Position numbers and translations under genes: made by a program. This document shows positions 50,627 to 58,344 of a DNA stretch of 64,000 nucleotides, piece after piece. How positions within the stretch are numbered: the stretch's first letter is position 1; the number at the start of each line of letters is the position of its first letter. Origin of the DNA: Oryzobacter telluris (GTDB taxonomy: Bacteria; Actinomycetota; Actinomycetes; Actinomycetales; Dermatophilaceae); the NCBI RefSeq assembly GCF_043099285.1, contig NZ_CP170723.1, forward strand, positions 310,001-374,000, given 5' to 3'. The notes beneath the pieces are model-generated. The model did no database searches. It was not told the origin of the DNA and saw only the letters and a program-made list of their open reading frames with translations.

Positions 50627-50908
50627 CTAGCGGCGCGGGGGTCCTGCCGGGTGGCGCGCCTCGGTGCGCTTGTGCTGGATGTCGACGCCGATGCCGAAGA
50701 CGATGACGCCGAGCATGGCCAGCCGCACGGCCGGGGATGCCGGGACGTAGGCGAAGGCGTGCACCGCGATGGTGAACGTCAGCAGGTAGACCAGGCCCCA
50801 GAACATCCAGCGCAGGGCCTCGACGAGGACGCCGGGCGTCATGGCCGGCTCGGGGCGGAGGGGGCTGACGAGGCGTGTGTGGTGCGGGTCCGGGGCTCCA
50901 TGACTCAT
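50627..50908 (-). CDS. small two-helix membrane protein
   Basis: Unrecognised protein of up to 93 residues. Two hydrophobic helices lie at about residues 34-53 (MFWGLVYLLTFTIAVHAFAYV) and 58-76 (VRLAMLGVIVFGIGVDI), with a basic tail (QHKRTEARH). The first 22 residues are polar and the in-frame ATG at 50842 could be the true start, giving 71 residues. It sits between the DUF1772 gene and the tRNA-Gly gene, on the same strand. Confidence 0.6.
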   Translation of the reverse strand: MSHGAPDPHHTRLVSPLRPEPAMTPGVLVEALRWMFWGLVYLLTFTIAVHAFAYVPASPAVRLAMLGVIVFGIGVDIQHKRTEARHPAGPPRR

Positions 50909-50993
50909 GGTGCGCCCGTGCGGGCCCGCGTGGGGGTTTCGGTCGGTCCCGATCTCGTGGCCGAACAGGTGACGACCCGTCCGGTGGTCCTGC

Positions 50994-51067
50994 TGGAGCC
51001 GGTGACGGGAATCGAACCCGCGTGTCCAGCTTGGGAAGCTGGCGCTCTACCATTGAGCTACACCGGC
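50994..51067 (-). tRNA. tRNA-Gly (anticodon CCC)
   Basis: A complete cloverleaf on the minus strand: acceptor GCCGGTG/CACCGGC, D-arm GCTC-AATGGTA-GAGC, anticodon arm CCAGC-TTCCCAA-GCTGG with CCC at the centre of the loop, T-arm GCGGG-TTCGATT-CCCGT. The discriminator base is T and the CCA end is encoded. It reads GGG codons. It stands alone, upstream of a small membrane-protein gene. Confidence 0.96.
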
Positions 51068-51214
51068 GCGCCGGGTCGAGAACCCTCAGGTCCTCCCCGG
51101 CGCCGACACTCTAGCCGACACCCGCAGGCCTCCTCGACGCCCGGTCGGTGTCCAACCTGAGGACGGCGCGCGTCGCCACGCCCGCACCATCCGGGCTGCG
51201 CGGACCCCCACGGG

Positions 51215-51220
51215 TAACCT
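51215..51220 (+). promoter_or_regulatory. -10 box of leaderless dcd promoter
   Basis: TAACCT followed by GCCCTC and the GTG start. No ribosome-binding site. Confidence 0.55.
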
Positions 51221-51226
51221 GCCCTC

Positions 51227-51802
51227 GTGCTCCTCTCCGACCGTGACATCCGTGCCGAGGTCGACGCCGGTCGGGTCCGCCTCGACCCGTGGGACCCGGC
51301 GATGATCCAGCCGAGCAGCGTCGACGTCCGCCTCGACAAGTTCTTCCGGCTCTTCGACAACCACAAGTACCCGGTGATCGACCCCGCGCAGGACCAGGCC
51401 GACCTCACCCGCCTCGTCGAGGTCGACCCCTCCGAGGGCTTCGTCCTCCACCCCGGCGAGTTCGTCCTCGGCAGCACGCTCGAGACCGTCTCCCTCCCCG
51501 ACGACCTCGCCGCCCGCGTCGAGGGCAAGTCGAGCCTGGGGCGCCTGGGCCTGCTCACCCACGCCACCGCGGGCTTCGTCGACCCCGGCTTCACCGGTCA
51601 CGTGACCCTCGAGCTGAGCAACGTCGCGACGCTGCCGATCATGCTCTGGCCGGGGATGAAGATCGGCCAGCTCGCCTTCTTCCGGCTCTCCTCCTCCGCC
51701 GAGAACCCGTACGGGTCCGAGCGGTACGGGTCGCACTACCAGGGCCAGCGCGGCCCCACGGCCAGCCGGAGCTTCCAGAACTTCCATCGCGCCGACGTCT
51801 GA
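51227..51802 (+). CDS. dcd: dCTP deaminase (probably bifunctional, dUMP-forming)
   Basis: Converts dCTP toward dUMP for thymidylate synthesis. It has 191 residues. MLLSDRDIRAEVDAGRV opens the protein, and QPSSVDVRLDKFFRLF and RVEGKSSLGRLGLLTHATAGFVDPGFTGHVTLELSN form the active site of the Dcd/dUTPase trimer, with the catalytic glutamate within FTGHVTLELSN. GERYGSHYQGQRGPT-type C-terminal residues (SERYGSHYQGQRGP) close over the substrate, as in actinobacterial dCTP deaminase:dUTPases. GTG at 51227 lies 6 bases after TAACCT. Confidence 0.95.
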   Translation: MLLSDRDIRAEVDAGRVRLDPWDPAMIQPSSVDVRLDKFFRLFDNHKYPVIDPAQDQADLTRLVEVDPSEGFVLHPGEFVLGSTLETVSLPDDLAARVEGKSSLGRLGLLTHATAGFVDPGFTGHVTLELSNVATLPIMLWPGMKIGQLAFFRLSSSAENPYGSERYGSHYQGQRGPTASRSFQNFHRADV

Positions 51803-51812
51803 GGGCCGGGCC

Positions 51813-52205
51813 GTGCAGGGGCAGGGTCCGGGCGCAGTGCCGGAGCAGACCGACCTCGTCGAGGTGCGCACCACCGCGCCCGACGCCGGGAGCGCGGCCC
51901 TGCTGGCACGCGCCCTCGTGGAGGGCGGGCTCGCGGCCTGCGTCCAGGTCGTCCCGGGCGTCACCTCCACCTACGTGTGGCAGGGCGAGGTCGAGGTGGA
52001 GGACGAGCACCTCCTCCTGGTGAAGTCGACCGCCTCCCGCGTCGAGTCCATCCGCACGCTCCTCCGCTCCGAACACCCCTACGAGACGCCCGAGGTGCTT
52101 GCCGTCCCGGTCGTGTGGGCCGACCCCGCGTACGCCGCGTGGGTCCGCGACACGGTCGCCGACGACGCGCCGCCGGGCACCGTGAGGGCGAAGGACGAGC
52201 GATGA
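51813..52205 (+). CDS. cutA: CutA-family divalent-cation tolerance protein
   Basis: A 130-residue trimeric ferredoxin-like protein. DLVEVRTTAPDAGSAALLARALVEGGLAACVQVVPGVTSTYVWQGEVE is the CutA core, with LLLVKSTASRV and SEHPYETPEVLAVPV completing it. It is linked to copper tolerance in E. coli, but its molecular role is unclear. It overlaps the following hydrolase gene by ATGA. The first 14 residues are poorly conserved, so a later start is possible. Confidence 0.9.
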   Translation: MQGQGPGAVPEQTDLVEVRTTAPDAGSAALLARALVEGGLAACVQVVPGVTSTYVWQGEVEVEDEHLLLVKSTASRVESIRTLLRSEHPYETPEVLAVPVVWADPAYAAWVRDTVADDAPPGTVRAKDER

Positions 52206-52960
52206 GCAAACCGCGCACCGGCGTGACTGAGGACGCCGATGTCCGGGGGGACGAGGGGACACCGGAGGAGGGGGAGCAGCAGGTCGAGGTGGAGGTCGAC
52301 GTCGACCGCGCCGCGGCCCTGCTCGACCCCGACGGCGGCGGGGGCGCCGAGCTGCGCGGCCACGTGCCCGATGACCCGGCCGGCGTGGTCCTCGTGCTCC
52401 ACGGGGGCGCCGAGAACAGCCTGATGCCCGTGGTGTGGTGGCGCCTGGCCGTGCTGCGGATGAAGCCCTTCGCCTCCGCGATCGAGCGCCGGGCCGGTGA
52501 CCACGTCGCCGTCCTGCGCCTGAAGTACCGCGTGCGCGGCTGGAACGGCACCCGCCAGGACCCCGTGCAGGACGCCCGCTGGGCGCTGGACCGCATCCGC
52601 CACGTCCTCCCGGACGTCCCGGTGGTCCTCGTCGGACACTCGATGGGGGGCCGGGTGGCGCTGCGCCTGGCGGCCGACCCGGGTGTCGTCGGCGTCGCCG
52701 CGCTGGCGCCCTGGGTGGAGAGCGACTCGGTGCAGGCGCGGCCCGACACCCCGGTGCTGCTCGTCCACGGCTCGAAGGACCGGGTCACCGACCCGCGCCG
52801 CACGGCGGTGCTGGCGTCGCGCCTCTACGACCGCGGTGTCGACGTGCGCAGCGTGACCATCGAGGGTGACTCGCACGCGATGCTGCGCGACGCCGGCGCC
52901 TGGCACCGGCTGGTGCGGGACTTCGTCATCGACGTCCTCGACCCAGACCGAACCAGCTGA
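52202..52960 (+). CDS. alpha/beta-hydrolase
   Basis: A 252-residue hydrolase with an acidic N-terminal extension of about 55 residues (EEGEQQVEVEVDVDRAAA). The core begins at GVVLVLHGGAENS (oxyanion HGG). The nucleophile serine is in VVLVGHSMGGRVALRL (GxSxG, about residue 145), the acid is in VLLVHGSKDRVTDP, and the histidine is in GDSHAMLRD. The substrate is unknown. It is coupled to cutA, and its last 35 bases overlap the end of the convergent MFS gene. Confidence 0.87.
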   Translation: MSKPRTGVTEDADVRGDEGTPEEGEQQVEVEVDVDRAAALLDPDGGGGAELRGHVPDDPAGVVLVLHGGAENSLMPVVWWRLAVLRMKPFASAIERRAGDHVAVLRLKYRVRGWNGTRQDPVQDARWALDRIRHVLPDVPVVLVGHSMGGRVALRLAADPGVVGVAALAPWVESDSVQARPDTPVLLVHGSKDRVTDPRRTAVLASRLYDRGVDVRSVTIEGDSHAMLRDAGAWHRLVRDFVIDVLDPDRTS

Positions 52961-54317
52961 CCACTCCGCCCAGGGCCAGCAGCACGGCGCACCACACCAT
53001 CGCGCCGCGGTAGCCGTCGGCCATCGCCGCCTGCTCGAGGTAGTCGTTGCCGGTGAGCCCGACCACCGCCGGGAGCGCGGCGACCGCCAGGAGCGAGCCG
53101 GCGCGCGCGACCGCGTTGTTGACCCCGCTGGCGACCCCCGCCAGCCGGTCGGGTGCCGCGGCCAGGACCGAGGCGGTGAGCGGCGAGACGAGCAGGGCCA
53201 GCCCGAGCGCGAAGACGGTCATGCCCGGCAGGACGGTGAGCCAGGACGGCGCCTCCGTGGCCGCGAGCAGGATGACGGTGCCGACGGCGCACACGAGCGG
53301 ACCGAGCGACATCGGCAGACGGGGCCCGGTGCGCTCGGCCAGGGCCGCGGCCCGGGGCGACAGCAGCATCAGGGCGATGGTGACGGGCAGCCCCGACAGC
53401 CCGGCCTCGAGCGCGCTCCATCCGGCGGCCTGGAGCTGGAGGACGACGAAGAGCGAGACGCCGCTGAGCGCGCCGTAGACGAGCAGCGTCATCGCGTTGG
53501 CGGCCGAGAAGACCCGCGACCGGAAGACGGCGAGGGGCACCATCGGTGACGCCGAGCGGCTCTCGACCACGACGAAGCCCACCGCGGAGGCCACGGCGAC
53601 GACCCACGCAGCGGTCACGGCGGCGCCGCCCGAGTCACCGGAGGCGGTGAGGGCGTAGGTGGCCGCGCCGAGGGCGAGGACGGTGAGTGCAGCACCGGGG
53701 ACGTCGAACCGCCCTGTGTCAGAGGGGTCGTGGCTCTCGGGGGCGTTCTTGCGGGTGAGCAGGACGACGGCGACGCAGAGCGGCACGTTGATCGCGAAGA
53801 TCCACCGCCAGCTCGCGTGGTCGACGAGCCAGCCGCCGACGAGCGGGCCGAGGGCGGCGGCGATGCCCGACATCCCGGCCCACGTGCCGATGGCGGGGGC
53901 GCGGTCCTCGGGCCGGAACGACGCCTGGATGAGGGCGAGCGCGCCGGGGGTGAGCAGGGCCGCGCCGACGCCCTGGAGGACACGCAGCACCACGAGCTGG
54001 CCGGGTGTCTGGGCCGCGGCGCACAGGGCCGACGCGACGGCGAAGGCCGCGACCCCCACGAGGTAGGTGCGCCGGCGGCCGCGCCGGTCACCCAGGGCGC
54101 CGCCCACGAGGACGAGCGAGGCCAGCGCCAGCAGGTACCCGTTGACGATCCACTGCAGCTGCGCGAGGGAGGCGTCGAGGTCGCGACCCATGGAGCGCAG
54201 CGCGACGTTGACGACCGAGCCGTCGAGGATGGCGACGCCCGACCCCAGGGTGAGCCCGGCGAGCATCAGCCGCCCCCGGGTGGAACGGCGGTCGACGACC
54301 TCGGGCGCCTCGCTCAC
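52926..54317 (-). CDS. DHA2-family MFS transporter
   Basis: A 463-residue drug-exporter-like protein with about fourteen hydrophobic segments. LDGSVVNVALRSMGRDLDASLAQLQWIVNGYLLALASLVLVGGALGDRRGRR includes the DHA2 helix-1 motif and motif A. The middle GWLVDHASWRWIFAINVPLCV is also diagnostic. No regulator gene is adjacent. The coding end overlaps the convergent hydrolase gene by 35 bases, so transcripts of the two can pair at their 3' ends. Confidence 0.92.
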   Translation of the reverse strand: MSEAPEVVDRRSTRGRLMLAGLTLGSGVAILDGSVVNVALRSMGRDLDASLAQLQWIVNGYLLALASLVLVGGALGDRRGRRRTYLVGVAAFAVASALCAAAQTPGQLVVLRVLQGVGAALLTPGALALIQASFRPEDRAPAIGTWAGMSGIAAALGPLVGGWLVDHASWRWIFAINVPLCVAVVLLTRKNAPESHDPSDTGRFDVPGAALTVLALGAATYALTASGDSGGAAVTAAWVVAVASAVGFVVVESRSASPMVPLAVFRSRVFSAANAMTLLVYGALSGVSLFVVLQLQAAGWSALEAGLSGLPVTIALMLLSPRAAALAERTGPRLPMSLGPLVCAVGTVILLAATEAPSWLTVLPGMTVFALGLALLVSPLTASVLAAAPDRLAGVASGVNNAVARAGSLLAVAALPAVVGLTGNDYLEQAAMADGYRGAMVWCAVLLALGGVVSWFGLGRGRR

Positions 54318-54481
54318 GGGTCAAGGGGTACCACGGCGGACCGACGGAGCGTCCGGGGTGCCCGTCCTCGCAGGTCGCGGGGGGCGGCGCGGGGTGTGCC
54401 TCGGCGTGGTCGAGAGGGTGCGCTGTCGGGCGGCTCCGCTAGGTTGGTCGCCAGGTTGACGACCTCGTGAGGGGGCCACGC

Positions 54482-55627
54482 ATGATCCGGTTCGATGCCG
54501 TGACCAAGCAGTTCCCCGGGGGGACCACCGCGGTGGACGATCTGACCCTCACCGCGCCCACGGGCAAGATCACCGTGCTCGTCGGGCCCTCGGGCTGCGG
54601 CAAGACCACCAGCCTGCGGATGGTCAACCGGATGATCGAGCCCACGCGCGGCACCATCACCCTCGACGGCCAGGACACCAGCCGCATGGACGAGGCCGAG
54701 ATGCGGCGCGGCATCGGGTACGTCATCCAGCACGCGGGGCTGTTCCCGCACCGCACCGTCCTCGACAACATCGCCACGGTGCCGCGCCTGCTCGGGTGGG
54801 ACAAGAAGCGCACGAGCGAGCGCTCCCGCGAGCTGCTCGACCGGGTCGGGTTGGCCCCCGAGCTCGGCGACCGCTACCCGGCCCAGCTGTCCGGCGGCCA
54901 GCAGCAGCGCGTGGGCGTGGCCCGGGCGCTTGCCGCCGACCCTCCCGTGATGCTCATGGACGAGCCGTTCTCGGCCGTCGACCCCGTGGTGCGCGACCAG
55001 CTGCAGGACGAGTTCCTGCGGCTGCAGGGCGAGCTCGGCAAGACGATCGTCTTCGTCACCCACGACATCGACGAGGCCATCAAGCTCGGCGACCAGGTGG
55101 CAGTGCTGCGGGTCGGCGGGAAGCTGGCCCAGGTGGCCGAGCCCTCGTACCTCCTCGCCCACCCCGCCGACGACTTCGTCGCCGACTTCGTGGGCCGCGA
55201 CCGCGGGTACCGCGCGCTGCAGTTCCAGCAGGCGCCGCGGCTGCCGCTGCGCTCGGAGCCGTCGGTCGTCATCGGCGAGCGGCCGTCGTCCTCGGCGTCG
55301 TGGCTGCTCGTCGTCGACGACGAGCGGCACCCGCTCGGCTGGGTCGAGCCGGCCCGCATCGGCCAGCGCGAGGTCACCCGCGACGACCTCCACCGTGGCG
55401 GCACCGTCGCGCGCGAGCACGGCTCGCTGCGCGGCGCCCTCGATGCCGCCCTGTCCTCGCCCAGCCGGCGCGGGGTCGTCGTCGACGCCAGCGGGGCGCT
55501 GTGCGGCACGGTGCTCGCGCACGAGGTGCTCACCGTCATCGAGGACATCGACCGGCCCGAGCGCGACGAGTCCGACCCGGTGCACGGCGGCGCGGCCTCG
55601 GTGGGTGCCGACGGGGCGCACCCGTGA
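54482..55627 (+). CDS. osmoprotectant (glycine betaine/choline) ABC transporter ATP-binding protein
   Basis: A 381-residue ATPase of the ProV/OpuCA group. Walker A GPSGCGKTTSLRMVNRMIEPT is directly followed by the RMVNRMIEPT sequence diagnostic of betaine-type ATPases; signature LSGGQQQRVGVARAL, Walker B VMLMDEPFSAVDP, H-loop VFVTHDIDEAI. Two CBS-like domains occupy the C-terminal third (SWLLVVDDERHPLGWV, GVVVDASGALCGTVL) and may sense ionic strength. It is the first gene of a four-gene operon. The upstream TAGGTT near 54440 is a probable -10 box. Confidence 0.92.
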   Translation: MIRFDAVTKQFPGGTTAVDDLTLTAPTGKITVLVGPSGCGKTTSLRMVNRMIEPTRGTITLDGQDTSRMDEAEMRRGIGYVIQHAGLFPHRTVLDNIATVPRLLGWDKKRTSERSRELLDRVGLAPELGDRYPAQLSGGQQQRVGVARALAADPPVMLMDEPFSAVDPVVRDQLQDEFLRLQGELGKTIVFVTHDIDEAIKLGDQVAVLRVGGKLAQVAEPSYLLAHPADDFVADFVGRDRGYRALQFQQAPRLPLRSEPSVVIGERPSSSASWLLVVDDERHPLGWVEPARIGQREVTRDDLHRGGTVAREHGSLRGALDAALSSPSRRGVVVDASGALCGTVLAHEVLTVIEDIDRPERDESDPVHGGAASVGADGAHP

Positions 55628-56271
55628 CCTGGCTGGGGGACAACTGGCGCACGGTCCTCGACCTCGCGCTCTCGCACCTGTGGCTGTCGGTCGTGCCGCT
55701 GGTCCTGGGCCTCGTCGTGTCGCTGCCGCTCGGCTGGGCCGCGAAGCGGTGGCCGCGGTCGTACCCGGCCATCCTCACCTCGACGGGGCTGCTCTACACG
55801 ATCCCCTCGCTCGCGCTCTTCGTCGTCATGCCGCTCATCCTCGGGACCAAGATCCTCGACCCCCTCAACGTCGTCGTCGCGATGACGATCTACACCGTCG
55901 CGCTCCTCGTGCGCACCGTCGCCGACGGCCTGCGCGCGGTGCCCGACCACATCGAGCAGGCGGCCACGGCGATGGGCTACAAGGGTGTCCGCCGCCTCGT
56001 CGGTGTCGAGCTGCCGTTGGCCATCCCCGTCATCTCGGCCGGCCTGCGCGTGGCCGCGGTGAGCAATGTCAGCATCATCTCGATCGCCTCGGTCATCGCC
56101 GTCTCCCAGCTCGGTGACCTCCTCGTCGACGGGTACAACCGGGTCATCTGGGGCGAGCTGCTGACCGGGGTCGTCGCGTGCGTGCTGCTCGCGCTGGTCC
56201 TCGACGCCGTCATTGTCCTCGCCACCCGGCTGCTCACGCCGTGGCGCACCGCCCAGGGAGGCCGGGCATGA
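55624..56271 (+). CDS. osmoprotectant ABC transporter permease
   Basis: A 215-residue inner-membrane permease with about six hydrophobic segments. The coupling-helix (EAA) motif is EQAATAMGYKGVRRLVGVELPLAIPVISAGLRVA. TGLLYTIPSLALFVVMPLILG is typical of OpuCB/YehW-type proteins. GTGA overlap with the ATPase gene and ATGA overlap with the second permease show tight co-translation. Confidence 0.93.
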   Translation: MTWLGDNWRTVLDLALSHLWLSVVPLVLGLVVSLPLGWAAKRWPRSYPAILTSTGLLYTIPSLALFVVMPLILGTKILDPLNVVVAMTIYTVALLVRTVADGLRAVPDHIEQAATAMGYKGVRRLVGVELPLAIPVISAGLRVAAVSNVSIISIASVIAVSQLGDLLVDGYNRVIWGELLTGVVACVLLALVLDAVIVLATRLLTPWRTAQGGRA

Positions 56272-57038
56272 TCTCGACCCTCCTGTCCTTCTTCAGCGAC
56301 CCGGCCAGCTGGTCGGGGGAGGACGGCATCCCCTCGAGGGTGCTGGAGCACCTGCAGTACACGCTGCTGTCGCTTCTCCTCGCGGCGGTCATCGCGATCC
56401 CGCTGGGGCTGTGGATCGGCCACACCGGGCGGGCCCGCTGGCTCGTCACGGTCGCCAACTCGCTGCGGGCCGTCCCCACGCTGGGCCTGCTCTTCGTCGT
56501 CGCCCTCTGGCTGGGGCCGAAGTTCGCCAGCGACCTCGCCTTCACCGTGCCGAGCATCGTCGTCCTCGCGCTGCTGGCCATCCCCCCGCTGCTGGCCGGC
56601 ACCTACGCCGGGATCGAGGCCGTCGACCCGGCGGCCCGCGACGCCGCCAAGGGCGTGGGGATGACCGGCACGCAGGTGCTGCGACAGGTCGAGGTCCCCA
56701 ACGCCCTGCCGCTGCTCTACTCGGGCGTGCGGTCGGCGGTCCTCCAGGTCGTCGCCACCGCGACGATCGCCGCGCTCATCGGACTCGGGGGCCTGGGCCG
56801 CTACCTCATCGACGGCATCGCCCTCGGCGACTACGCCCGGGCCGCCGGCGGGGCGGTCATCGTCGCCGTGCTGGCGGTCGCCCTCGACGGCCTGCTCGCC
56901 CTCCTCCAGCGGTCCACCGTCTCGCCGGGGCTCACCGGAGGGCAGCGGTCTGTCGGTGGTGGGGGGAAGGATTCCGCCGACCCCGAGGTTGAGGCCGACG
57001 ACACCGCCGTCGCCGTGTCCCCACGCTTTCCTGCCTGA
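56268..57038 (+). CDS. osmoprotectant ABC transporter permease, second subunit
   Basis: A 256-residue permease, partner of the previous one. RAVPTLGLLFVVALWLGPKF and the coupling motif DPAARDAAKGVGMTGTQVLRQVEVPNALPLLYSGVRSA are OpuCD-type signatures. The last 40 residues are a hydrophilic Gly/Asp-rich tail (GGGGKDSADPEVEADDTA), longer than usual. Confidence 0.93.
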   Translation: MISTLLSFFSDPASWSGEDGIPSRVLEHLQYTLLSLLLAAVIAIPLGLWIGHTGRARWLVTVANSLRAVPTLGLLFVVALWLGPKFASDLAFTVPSIVVLALLAIPPLLAGTYAGIEAVDPAARDAAKGVGMTGTQVLRQVEVPNALPLLYSGVRSAVLQVVATATIAALIGLGGLGRYLIDGIALGDYARAAGGAVIVAVLAVALDGLLALLQRSTVSPGLTGGQRSVGGGGKDSADPEVEADDTAVAVSPRFPA

Positions 57039-57148
57039 CCCGTGCCCATCCACCGGTGCCCGACCCGCACCCCCACGATCCTGACCCCGAACCGTCGCAC
57101 CACACCCACCACCAGCCCCCGCGCCCACCATCTGAAGGGACCACTCCC

Positions 57149-58072
57149 ATGAAGCGCAGAACCTTCGCCACCGCAGCCATCGCGGCCGCATCGATCATCG
57201 GGCTCACCGCCTGCGGCAGCAACAGCGACCCGCTGTCCTCCGCGTCCCCGTCGGCCTCCACCAGTGGTGGGGGCACGAGCGAGGCGATCGTCGTCGGCGG
57301 CGCCAACTTCTCCGAGTCCACGCTCCTCGCCGAGATCTACGCCGGCGCGCTGAAGGCCAAGGGCATCGACGCCACGACCAAGCCGAACATCGGCTCGCGC
57401 GAGGTCTACCTCCGCGCGCTCGAGGACAACTCGGTGCAGGTCTTCCCCGAGTACACCGGCGCCCTGGCGTTCTACTACGACAAGGCCTACACCGGCACCG
57501 CCCCGGACGAGGTGTACGCCCACGTCCAGGAGATCCTCCCCAAGACCCTCACCGTGCTCGACAAGTCGAGCGCCGAGGACAACGACTCGATCGTCGTCAC
57601 CAAGGAGACGGCCGACAAGTACAAGCTCAAGACCATCGAGGACCTCAAGGCCGTCGCCGGTGAGCTCACCCTGTCGGCCCCGCCGGAGTTCAAGGAGCGC
57701 CCGCAGGGCATCCCGGGCCTGGAGAAGACCTACGGCATCACGTTCAAGTCGTTCCGCCCCCTCACCGGCCAGGGCATCGTCCAGGCCCTGAAGAACGGGC
57801 AGGTCCAGGCGGCGAACATCTTCTCCACCGACCCGAACATCGCGGCCAACGGGTTCGTGCAGCTCGAGGACACCAAGAAGCTCTTCGGCTCGCAGAACAT
57901 CGTCCCGCTCGTGCGCGCCGACAAGGCCGACGCGGTCAAGGAGGCGCTCAACGCCGTCTCCGCGAAGCTGACGACCGAGGTCATCGCCGGGCTCCTCAAG
58001 GAGACCGACATCGACAAGAAGGACCCCAAGGCCGTCGCCGAGGCGTTCCTCAAGGCCAACGGCCTGGGCTGA
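57149..58072 (+). CDS. glycine betaine/osmoprotectant ABC transporter substrate-binding lipoprotein
   Basis: A 307-residue OpuAC/OpuCC-type binding protein. The signal peptide ends in a lipobox LTACGS (Cys at about residue 24), so the protein is membrane-anchored outside the cell. IVVGGANFSESTLLAEIYAGALKAKGIDATTKPNIGSREVYLRALEDNSVQVFPEYTGAL is the family's N-lobe, with FPEYTG near the ligand site. The ATG at 57149 follows GAAGGGA. It completes the betaine/choline uptake operon. Confidence 0.94.
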   Translation: MKRRTFATAAIAAASIIGLTACGSNSDPLSSASPSASTSGGGTSEAIVVGGANFSESTLLAEIYAGALKAKGIDATTKPNIGSREVYLRALEDNSVQVFPEYTGALAFYYDKAYTGTAPDEVYAHVQEILPKTLTVLDKSSAEDNDSIVVTKETADKYKLKTIEDLKAVAGELTLSAPPEFKERPQGIPGLEKTYGITFKSFRPLTGQGIVQALKNGQVQAANIFSTDPNIAANGFVQLEDTKKLFGSQNIVPLVRADKADAVKEALNAVSAKLTTEVIAGLLKETDIDKKDPKAVAEAFLKANGLG

Positions 58073-58102
58073 CCCGCCCGGGGTCGTCGACCCCAACCCG
58101 CC

Positions 58103-58140
58103 GACGGGCCCGGTGCGCAGTGATGCGCGCCGGGCCCGTC
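58103..58140. terminator. 17-bp hairpin after the osmoprotectant operon
   Basis: GACGGGCCCGGTGCGCA, loop GTGA, and a complement with one G-T pair. It begins 30 bases after the stop codon. It is GC-rich, without a T-run, as usual for actinobacterial terminators. Confidence 0.8.
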
Positions 58141-58182
58141 GTCATGGTGTGGGGATCCCGCCCGGGCAGTGACGGCATCGCC

Positions 58183-58226
58183 GTTAGTGCGGAAGTGGTT
58201 GCCCTGGCGACCACGTGAGCACTCAC
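58183..58226. repeat. 44-bp palindrome, family A copy 12 (pair with copy 13)
   Basis: Left arm GTTAGTGCGGAAGTGGTTGCC. The right arm is altered (GGCGACCACGTGAGCACTCAC). Centre GTTGCC CT GGCGAC, shared with copy 13, which starts 73 bases later. Confidence 0.92.
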
Positions 58227-58255
58227 CGCGGGGGATGCGGCCGGTGCTGGTCGCC

Positions 58256-58299
58256 GTGAGTGCGGAAGTGGTTGCCCTGGCGACCACCTCAGCACTCAA
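58256..58299. repeat. 44-bp palindrome, family A copy 13 (pair with copy 12)
   Basis: Left arm consensus, right arm altered as in copy 12 (CCACCTCAGCACTCAA), same centre. It lies between the osmoprotectant operon and the convergent EtfD-like gene. Confidence 0.92.
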
Positions 58300-58344
58300 G
58301 ACCGGGCAATCAGCCTGCGGCGCGCGTTCCTGACCGGGGTGCCG

